A DNA stretch of 13,029 nucleotides from NCBI GenBank assembly GCA_050305935.1, contig JBNLGG010000095.1:1-13029 (forward strand), read 5' to 3'. Under the pieces are notes generated by a model. The model saw only the letters and a program-made list of their open reading frames with translations, ran no database searches and was not told the origin of the DNA. Source of the stretch: CAJXNP01 sp050305935 (GTDB lineage: Bacteria > Bacteroidota > Bacteroidia > Cytophagales > Cyclobacteriaceae). Positions within the stretch are counted from its first letter, which is position 1; the number at the start of each line of letters is the position of its first letter. Both the position numbers and the translations under genes were made by a program. Positions 8,245 to 13,029 of this stretch are shown piece after piece.

Positions 8245-8995
8245 CGAGCCCCTGGCCCAGGAACTTATTGAAAAGTTCATCAAGAGGGTCTCTTATCTTT
8301 CATTGCTGGAGAAGTTTGATAATGCTGTTGAAGCCATTGGCAAAATTTCCATTCTAAAACCGGATATCGTTTTTCTCGATGTGCAGATGCCAGAAATGAC
8401 GGGAGTTGAGCTTCTACAATCTTTTGGAGAGTATCACCCCACGGTCATTCTGATCTCGGCCCACTCACAGTATGCACTCGATGGGTTTGAATATGACGCC
8501 GTCGATTATTTGTTAAAACCGGTAGCATTTAGTCGCTTTATGAAAGCCATTCACAAAGCGTTAGTAAAGTTGAATTTTGTGCCATCATCTGAAGAAAAAG
8601 ATATTTATGCTGAAAAGGAATTAGTTGGTAATGGGTCTTTAAATGGCAGAACCAACGAGGACCTGTCAGCAAGCGACAAGTTTTTTATGGTAAAGGCGGA
8701 TAAAAAATTGATAAAAATTAATCTGGAGGACATTGTGTATGTGGAAGGCATGAAAGATTATGTGAAGATCCATTTCCATGACCGTTGTGTTATTACGCAC
8801 TCCACCATGACCAAAATTGAAGGATTGCTTCCCACTCCTGATTTTATCCGCATTAATCGCTCCTTTATTGTACAACTTTCCCAAATAAAATTGTTGGAGG
8901 GCAATATGATTGAAACCCGAAACGGGAAAAAGCTCATGATTGGTGTCAGATACCGGGAATCGATTAAAGAAAAGTTTAGTGATTGGACTTTGTGA
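8210..8995 (+). CDS. LytTR-family response regulator
   Basis: A 261-residue regulator. The receiver domain covers about 1-122, with D11-D12 (IIIDDEP), phospho-acceptor D57 (IVFLDVQMPEMTG), switch S83 and K103 (YLLKPVAFSRF). A polar linker (about 125-155) leads to a LytTR DNA-binding domain at about 157-259. Family-typical segments there are LEDIVYVEGMKDYVKIHF, HSTMTKIEGLLP and FIRINRSFIVQLSQI. The ATG at 8210 lies inside the kinase gene. Later in-frame starts would remove the first receiver strand, so the 35-base overlap is real. The regulator should be phosphorylated by the preceding kinase and bind direct-repeat promoter sites. I could not identify those sites. The receptor and DUF2807 genes upstream are the nearest candidate targets (inference). 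Confidence 0.95.
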   Translation: MKKCLNCIIIDDEPLAQELIEKFIKRVSYLSLLEKFDNAVEAIGKISILKPDIVFLDVQMPEMTGVELLQSFGEYHPTVILISAHSQYALDGFEYDAVDYLLKPVAFSRFMKAIHKALVKLNFVPSSEEKDIYAEKELVGNGSLNGRTNEDLSASDKFFMVKADKKLIKINLEDIVYVEGMKDYVKIHFHDRCVITHSTMTKIEGLLPTPDFIRINRSFIVQLSQIKLLEGNMIETRNGKKLMIGVRYRESIKEKFSDWTL

Positions 8996-9081
8996 TAGCG
9001 AGTGAAGTCTCTTTTTTCCTTTGATATTCCCTTAAATCAGTGATTATATATGCTTTTTTTAAGTAGACGTGTATAGTCATT

Positions 9082-9266
9082 TGTATGGTAGACAAAAACA
9101 GCGAAGGGATTAGGTGAGGACTTTCAATGGTGCCATGGGTGGTCGCATTGACATACATGCTATCTTTTAGGTAATCGCTTTTTACCAGGAGGGGTAAACC
9201 CATGCTATGGTACCCCTAATCAATGCTCTATTTGTGCCTCTAACTTTACGATAAATTGCATCGATA
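9082..9266 (+). pseudogene. Decayed 5' remnant of a second LytS-type histidine kinase gene
   Basis: The DNA here aligns with the beginning of the kinase gene at about 7084-7273, and the relationship is clear in translation. DFQWCHGW (9119-9142) matches DFSWYNGW of the intact kinase. After a 2-base loss the frame shifts, and from 9153 the peptide IHAIF*VIAFYQEG matches IHVIFWLIAFCYEG. From 9225, ALFVPLTLR*IASI matches SLFIPFTLRKIITI. At least three in-frame stops and one frameshift rule out a product. Only about 60 codons remain, covering the first membrane segment and the start of the second. The coiled coil, H-box and ATPase domain are gone. It begins about 85 bases after the LytTR stop in the same orientation, so a tandem second sensor gene probably once stood here. 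Divergence from the neighbour is substantial, so this is an old paralogue, not a recent copy. Confidence 0.85.
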
Positions 9267-9287
9267 TCTTATTTCTTGTGTTGGAAT

Positions 9288-9402
9288 TTGTATCACAGGA
9301 TTTGCTCCCCGTTTTTTTCAAAATCATCTGCACTACCTGGTCAATAATCCATATTACAAATCCTATGATAGAGATTCGACATTTCAAATGTCGAACAACC
9401 AA
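9288..9402. repeat. Degenerate palindromic intergenic element, copy B
   Basis: This is the counterpart of 3145-3261, in the same order, orientation and nearly the same length (115 against 117 bases). It shares TTGTATCA(A/C)AGGATTT, ATTACAAATCCT (9353-9364) and the exact 13-mer GTCGAACAACCAA (9390-9402). Many differences between copies are transitions. Copy B also has a perfect 10-base inverted repeat with a single-base loop at 9375-9395 (TTCGACATTT-C-AAATGTCGAA), of which copy A keeps only the right half. Similarity may run to about 9432. It lies immediately downstream of the kinase remnant and upstream (in + coordinates) of the convergent phosphatase gene. Confidence 0.65.
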
Positions 9403-9450
9403 GAACAGTCAGGCGACTCAATCTGAATTTCGTACACTAGGGCCGCATTT

Positions 9451-10167
9451 TCACCATGACATTAACGGGCCATAATCTTTCCCACCCTTGCGAACCACCT
9501 CCCAGCCAGTTTTTTTCAGGTTTTTCATGACATACTTATTATGAAAACCGTGTGCCACCAATATCACCAAATGCTTTGAGTGTGCCTGTTCGATCAAAAA
9601 ATCAGCATTTCCTTCAGATCGTTGCTTTGCCTCTTTGAATGATTCAATTCCCTTGTCGTTCAACCCTACGAGCCAAAGTCCCCTGGAGAAACTTTTCCAA
9701 AACCCCAGGGGCAATTTTATGTTGATAAAATTCATGATTTTTCTTTCAAACTCCCTGAACCGCCTGTCTTCATAAATTTCATATTGACCTCCGAACATCA
9801 GGTTGGCCGTACTTGACGCCCTGGGAATGTTACTGCTGAAAACTGTGTCAAGGGCTAAGGTTTGTTCGCATAGGGGCATGACCTTGAACGGGATGACAGG
9901 GACGCTATCATAATCATGCATGTATTTTTTGGCAGCAGTTCGGTTATACCAGCCTTTTTTGGCCAGGTCCGGTTTGCCGTGTCTGATTAATACGATCTGG
10001 TCAATGTGCAGCGCGGGACCATTGAAAATGATCACACATGAATCAGGCGCTTGCTCCTCATAGTATGTTTTTATTTGTCTGAGTCCTTCTGTTTGAGAAA
10101 AGCTGTGAAATGGAGCGACACTTGAAAACAATAAAAATAATAATGCGATAAGAGAGCGGAGGTTCAT
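9451..10167 (-). CDS. Exported histidine-phosphatase (phosphoglycerate-mutase-like) family protein
   Basis: A 238-residue protein with an N-terminal signal peptide or anchor at about 1-24 (NLRSLIALLFLLFSSVAPFH, then SFSQ). The catalytic core shows the family's phospho-accepting LIRHGKP motif (H63). The SSNIPRASSTA segment contains the second arginine (R116). An acidic segment (RRFREFE, about 136-141) follows, and a second histidine lies in LVAHGFHNKYV (H206). All expected active-site elements are present, so activity as a phosphohydrolase or mutase is plausible. The substrate is unknown. The envelope location makes a glycolytic role unlikely. I use the ATG at 10167. The open frame extends to a TTG at 10188, which would add seven residues before the signal peptide. 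It is transcribed alone, convergent with the LytTR gene. No Bacteroidota-type promoter is convincing upstream. Confidence 0.88.
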   Translation of the reverse strand: MNLRSLIALLFLLFSSVAPFHSFSQTEGLRQIKTYYEEQAPDSCVIIFNGPALHIDQIVLIRHGKPDLAKKGWYNRTAAKKYMHDYDSVPVIPFKVMPLCEQTLALDTVFSSNIPRASSTANLMFGGQYEIYEDRRFREFERKIMNFINIKLPLGFWKSFSRGLWLVGLNDKGIESFKEAKQRSEGNADFLIEQAHSKHLVILVAHGFHNKYVMKNLKKTGWEVVRKGGKDYGPLMSW

Positions 10168-10353
10168 AGTAGCGGCTTGGCTATACAAAGCGTCACGATT
10201 TTTTTACGGGAGGAAAGATTATTAAAAAGTGGTAATAATACCATTGTTTTCAAATAAACTTGTATCGATGCAAAAGGTGGTACGGCACGTTTGGGAGGTA
10301 GAGAAGGAGCATTTTTCAAAATGTTGAGTCTTACAGAGGGTAAAGAGAATCCT

Positions 10354-10382
10354 ATCTGTTTTATAGGTTTGACAAAACAGAT
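10354..10382. other. Hairpin preceding the terminator
   Basis: ATCTGTTTT (10354-10362) and AAAACAGAT (10374-10382) form a perfect 9-base stem with an 11-base loop. It lies 45 bases left of the terminator at 10428-10466. The stretch 10168-10427 holds no supportable protein gene: the only open frame of note (minus, 10222-10440) starts inside the terminator stem. On the plus strand, hairpin plus terminator could form the end of a small RNA; on the minus strand the terminator would end the lipoprotein operon before this hairpin is reached. Neither is proven. Confidence 0.4.
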
Positions 10383-10427
10383 GTGAGTTATTTACCAGAA
10401 ACTTTAATAGGAGGAAAAAGAAGCTAT

Positions 10428-10466
10428 AAAAAACGGTCATTTCAATGTCTGAAATGACCGTTTTTT
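10428..10466. terminator. Bidirectional intrinsic terminator
   Basis: A perfect 17-base inverted repeat, with left arm 10428-10444 (six A, then CGGTCATTTCA) and right arm 10450-10466 (TGAAATGACCG, then six T) around a 5-base loop. With A and T tracts on both sides it would work in either direction. The minus-strand operon ending at 10681 is the only upstream transcription unit on that strand, so ending its mRNA, about 215 bases after the stop, is the likely role. It would also block plus-strand read-through. Confidence 0.88.
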
Positions 10467-10470
10467 AATG

Positions 10471-10680
10471 TCAACGCTGGTTTCTATAAGATGCTAATCG
10501 TAACCTGTGTTCCGTGAATACAGTCCCAGGTTGACATTCATCCAAGCTTGGGGAGAGGATAGATGATAAAGGTCTCGCCGGAATAATGTTAGGGCAGGGT
10601 ATTCCCGTCCACATCTTCCGCCGGTATCCAGTCAATTCCGCACATCCGCCACCCTGCGGAGGACACCTTGGGTTCGCCAA
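10471..10680 (-). other. Open 3' extension of the lipoprotein frame, of unclear status
   Basis: Directly after the TGA of the lipoprotein gene the same frame stays open for 69 codons and stops at 10471-10473, four bases from the terminator stem. The predicted peptide is rich in Pro, Arg and Cys and does not look like the beta-propeller before it. A different minus-strand frame gives more protein-like stretches (for example GIDWIPAEDVDGNTLP and ETFIIYPLPKLG) but is broken by stops. It may be decayed coding sequence, an unusually long 3' UTR or chance. I do not call a gene. Small inverted pairs such as TCCGC/GCGGA are present. Confidence 0.3.
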
Positions 10681-11634
10681 TCAGTCAGAAATATACAAGC
10701 CATTGACGCCCACAACGAACATTTTGCCATCCAGGGTAAAATGCACTTTTTCTGCAAAGGCACCCTTATCAATTGTCACAGTTACTTCTTTCCATCCTGA
10801 TCCGTCCCACGCCATAACAGGTTTATAGGTAATGTCTGCCGGACCCACGTAGTCTATGCTGTAAACCTGGCTAGTAAATGAAATTGCGTTAGGAATGGTT
10901 GCTTTTTCTTCCACAAGTTCCCGGGTCTTACCTGTATCATCCGACCTGTACAGGTCGTGAAAAGTGTAGGTCTGTGCATCGGTCTGTATCTGGTCAAAGA
11001 AAATAATCCCATCGTTATCGATGGATGCCGGATAGTAATTTGCCGACTCGGTGAAGGCGTAGGAATGATATTCCCAGCTAAGGCCGTCCTCAGAGGTAAA
11101 CAGATAGTTTTCATACCTGTCCATGCTAAAACCGGTACCTCCCAGGTTATAGGTATAGCGATTATAGATCCACAATACGTATAGCCCGGAATTGGTTTTT
11201 CTTACCACCAGGTTATTGGGGTAGTTGTTGTAAAAGGCGATCCCGTTTTGTGAAATGAATTTATTGGTGCTGGTAAAGCTGTCCCCTCCGTTGTCGCTGA
11301 TGTGTAGCGCATCGGCACCCAGCACATATATCTTTCCGTCAGACGATTGATCGATACCGTAAACTCCCGTCATAAGCTCGGTGAATATGCCGTTGTCCAC
11401 CGAGAAAAGCTTGTTGACAATGATTACCAGCAACCGCGACTCAGAAACCCGGATCGCATCCCTGAACGATTTAACCTCCCCTTCAGGGATGTCGTTTTTG
11501 GAAAGCACCTGTGTGAATTTCAACTCCAGTTTCGGCTGGCTTTCCGCGGGGATCACTTCTTCGTCCCCGCAGCCTGACAGCATGGCCCCCGCAATAGCTA
11601 TTGTTAAAGCAAATAAGATCTTTAAATGTTGCAT
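10681..11634 (-). CDS. Lipoprotein with BNR/sialidase-like beta-propeller features
   Basis: A 317-residue predicted lipoprotein. The signal peptide ends in the lipobox LSGC with C22 as the lipidated cysteine, followed by GDEE. An acidic run just after the cysteine resembles the lipoprotein export signal described for surface lipoproteins of Bacteroidota, so outer-face display is plausible (inference). The mature part has repeated Asp-box-like segments typical of beta-propellers: ISDNGGDSFTSTNKF, TSEDGLSWEYHSYAF and RSDDTGKTRELVEEK. These suggest four to six blades and a photosystem-II-stability/BNR-type fold. No sialidase catalytic residues can be assigned, so an enzymatic role is not claimed. 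The ATG at 11634 is 10 bases downstream of the stop of the preceding gene, so the two are co-transcribed and probably translationally coupled. The frame stays open past the TGA almost to the terminator (see 10471-10680). Confidence 0.82.
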   Translation of the reverse strand: MQHLKILFALTIAIAGAMLSGCGDEEVIPAESQPKLELKFTQVLSKNDIPEGEVKSFRDAIRVSESRLLVIIVNKLFSVDNGIFTELMTGVYGIDQSSDGKIYVLGADALHISDNGGDSFTSTNKFISQNGIAFYNNYPNNLVVRKTNSGLYVLWIYNRYTYNLGGTGFSMDRYENYLFTSEDGLSWEYHSYAFTESANYYPASIDNDGIIFFDQIQTDAQTYTFHDLYRSDDTGKTRELVEEKATIPNAISFTSQVYSIDYVGPADITYKPVMAWDGSGWKEVTVTIDKGAFAEKVHFTLDGKMFVVGVNGLYISD

Positions 11635-11644
11635 GATTGCCGGA

Positions 11645-12604
11645 TTATAGTGATCCTTTGATGCCTTTGACTACATCTTTCTGCAGGCTGGTTATAATGG
11701 CTCTGACCTCATCCAGGTATTTGTCTGAGTTGGCCGTTATTTCATATTCTGCCGAGCGGGCCAAACCGAGAAATTCGGCCGTGTTCTTATTGTCTTTCCC
11801 TTTTTCGATGCCTTCAGACCATTTGTCGCTGCCCCAAACGGGCATTTTGTTATAAAAGACCTTGTTATATGATCCATTGGGTGTGACCAGCATTACCGTT
11901 ACCGAAACGGCTACAACGGGCTTGGTAGCCAGCTTAATGTCCTTGTAGCCACGCCCTCCGTCGAATGAAGCAAAAGTCACATTATAGCCAATGGACAGGA
12001 GATTTATATTTTCTTTGGTCGCCAGCTTCTGATAAAAGTTTCCCGATGTAACATAATTGCTGGTCGTGTAAACGATCTTATTCTGCGGAATAAAACTCAC
12101 ATCGTTGAACACTGCCCAGACGCGGTAGCCCGGCATATTGCCATCAGTGATTTTTTTCTTGCCTTCATACATGGTGTTTGTTCCCATCGGGCCAATTTGC
12201 TGATCCTTTTTGTCTTTTCCCATTTTGTCCTGAACAAACGAGGAGGCCATCACATCTTCCCCTTCTGTAACTTTAAGACCGGCGCCCTTTAGTTCTTTCA
12301 TCAGGTCTTGGTAGAGCTCATTGACCATTTGTTGATAAGACGCATTGTCCAGGCCGCCAAGGCTTACCTCAGAGAAAACTGCCTTGGTGGCAGAGCTTTC
12401 AGAACCTTTCATCGTGGTGGCTTGGGAGACGGTGTAGCCGTTGACAAATGTCTTATTATTTTTCAATGATTTGGCTGACGCACCGGCGATTTTAAATGTG
12501 CCTTTGTACTTTTTGGTAAAATCTACCTTGCTCCAGTCGGTCTGACCAAACAGGGATGCGCTTGCAAATAATACACATGCTAAAAATAGAATTGTCGATT
12601 TCAT
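11645..12604 (-). CDS. Exported protein of unknown function
   Basis: A 319-residue protein that I do not recognise. Residues 1-20 are a signal peptide (KSTILFLACVLFASASLFG, then QTDWSKVDF). There is no lipobox and no other membrane segment, so a periplasmic or secreted location is expected. The mature part mixes alpha and beta. A probable helix at about 110-130 (YQQMVNELYQDLMKELKGAG) is followed by beta-rich stretches (VWAVFNDVSFIP, VVAVSVTVMLVTPNGSYNKV). A Lys-rich patch lies at about 129-152. The C-terminus is helical (YLDEVRAIITSLQKDVVKGI). It looks like an intact single-domain protein. It is the first gene of a two-gene operon with the propeller lipoprotein (10-base gap), which suggests a shared envelope role. 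The ATG start immediately precedes the signal peptide. A candidate promoter lies 35-65 bases upstream. Confidence 0.8.
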   Translation of the reverse strand: MKSTILFLACVLFASASLFGQTDWSKVDFTKKYKGTFKIAGASAKSLKNNKTFVNGYTVSQATTMKGSESSATKAVFSEVSLGGLDNASYQQMVNELYQDLMKELKGAGLKVTEGEDVMASSFVQDKMGKDKKDQQIGPMGTNTMYEGKKKITDGNMPGYRVWAVFNDVSFIPQNKIVYTTSNYVTSGNFYQKLATKENINLLSIGYNVTFASFDGGRGYKDIKLATKPVVAVSVTVMLVTPNGSYNKVFYNKMPVWGSDKWSEGIEKGKDNKNTAEFLGLARSAEYEITANSDKYLDEVRAIITSLQKDVVKGIKGSL

Positions 12605-12638
12605 AATTTGAATTTTAATTTGAGAATTTCAACCGGTA

Positions 12639-12669
12639 CAAAGATTTGCTGAAAAGGATGCCCAATCAA
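12639..12669 (-). promoter_or_regulatory. Candidate Bacteroidota-type promoter for the two-gene exported-protein operon
   Basis: On the minus strand, TTG (12669-12667), a 20-base spacer and AATCTTTG (12646-12639) resemble the Bacteroidota housekeeping promoter (TTTG or TTG, about 19-21 bases, TAnnTTTG), with one mismatch in the -7 element. Transcription would begin roughly 25-30 bases before the ATG at 12604, leaving a short A/T-rich leader. This is a consensus match only. Confidence 0.4.
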
Positions 12670-12688
12670 TACGACGAACTGCGTATAA

Positions 12689-12714
12689 TTGGGCATTGGG
12701 CGTTAGGCGTTGGG
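12689..12714. repeat. Degenerate tandem G-rich words
   Basis: A run built from variants of TTGGGC / GTTAGGC / GTTGGG (about four imperfect units). A similar run (GGGCTTAGGCATTGGGG) occurs at 260-276, so related words flank the terminal repeat on both sides of the circle junction. Such word runs are known to me as common intergenic filler in this group. No function is claimed. The rest of 12605-12952 holds a loose palindrome near 12808-12834 and no gene. Confidence 0.4.
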
Positions 12715-12932
12715 AATTGAGTTTTGGAGCAATCTGAAATTCTGTGGATTATCTGGGAATATTTATATTTGAATTTTCAATTCGCCCCACGTTAACAAAG
12801 AGCGTTGCGTCAATTTATCTGTCCTCATGCCGGACGGGCAGATACTTTTAGTTCACAAACTATAATTATTTTTCAAAGGTGTTCATGAATGCTGTGCATT
12901 TGTCATTGCCACAAAAGTATCCAAAAAGTCTA

Positions 12933-13029
12933 GGACCAAAAATGCTTCCCCGCTCAACCCAACGCACCCCCGCTTTTGGTCCAGGCCTGCGCTCTTACGC
13001 TCATTGCTACACCTTGGCTTCAAAATGAA
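12933..13029. repeat. Right terminal repeat with its flanking inverted repeat
   Basis: Bases 12953-13029 duplicate 1-77 exactly. The sequence just before them completes a hairpin: GGACCAAAA (12933-12941) is the reverse complement of TTTTGGTCC (12974-12982), with a 32-base loop. Joined through the repeat, the junction would read from the intergenic region downstream-of-window into base 78 without a break. The hairpin and the GC-rich body suggest a member of a dispersed intergenic repeat family (inference; no second independent copy exists in this window). Confidence 0.8.

Noticed and set aside
8976..9203. Minus-strand open frame of 75 codons
   Set aside because: It is antisense to the kinase remnant, whose plus-strand translation matches a real protein.
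9220..9475. Short open frames on both strands (9220-9402 and 9278-9475)
   Set aside because: Both run over repeat copy B and the end of the kinase remnant; their peptides are explained by the repeat.
10222..10440. Minus-strand open frame of 72 codons
   Set aside because: Its start lies inside the terminator stem and the peptide has low-complexity hydrophobic and Ser/Thr composition with no family features.
12689..12714. CRISPR-like array or iterons
   Set aside because: The words are short, imperfect and unspaced, and there are no cas or rep genes nearby.
1..13029. Plasmid or phage origin based on terminal repeat alone
   Set aside because: No replication, partition, relaxase, integrase, capsid or terminase gene is visible, so a replicon type cannot be assigned; the repeat is reported as an open question.

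Overview
The window looks like chromosomal-type DNA from a member of the Bacteroidota, probably a Cytophagales-like organism. The evidence is the gene families present: an OMP_b-brl_3 type outer-membrane receptor, a DUF2807 'head GIN' protein, a TPR-containing histidine kinase paired with a NarL-type regulator, and a LytS/LytTR pair. The A-rich leaders, a lipoprotein with an acidic patch after its lipidated cysteine, and the intergenic palindromes fit the same group. No rRNA, tRNA, CRISPR array, insertion sequence, phage gene, or replication or partition gene is visible.

Layout. Bases 1-368 are non-coding and hold a terminal repeat and a hairpin. Bases 369-2988 (minus strand) encode a two-component system: a membrane-anchored TPR kinase followed by its LuxR/NarL-type response regulator. 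A 560-base gap (2989-3554) holds a degenerate repeat element. Bases 3555-8995 (plus strand) form a colinear block: a secreted DUF2807 beta-solenoid, an outer-membrane beta-barrel receptor, a LytS-type kinase, and a LytTR response regulator that overlaps the kinase gene by 35 bases. Downstream, 9082-9266 is a decayed remnant of the start of a second LytS-type kinase gene, and 9288-9402 is a second copy of the repeat element. On the minus strand, 9451-10167 encodes an exported histidine phosphatase. Bases 10428-10466 hold a strong bidirectional terminator. Bases 12604-10681 (minus) form a two-gene operon for an exported protein of unknown function and a beta-propeller-like lipoprotein. The remainder is intergenic.

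How the genes may work together. The plus-strand block reads as an envelope module: a receptor and a surface or periplasmic solenoid protein beside a LytS/LytTR sensor-regulator pair that could control them. This is inferred from adjacency. The minus-strand TPR kinase and NarL regulator form a separate signalling pair with no target visible here. The two exported proteins at the right end are probably co-expressed.

The most notable structural facts are four. (1) The first and last 77 bases are identical, so the sequence can close into a 12,952-base circle, or it marks an assembly loop at a dispersed repeat. (2) A fossil kinase gene lies directly behind the LytS/LytTR pair. (3) Two intergenic regions carry diverged copies of one ~116-base palindrome-rich element. 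(4) The reading frame of the lipoprotein gene stays open past its stop almost to the terminator. I did not find a convincing new biological system; the signalling and envelope genes belong to familiar families.
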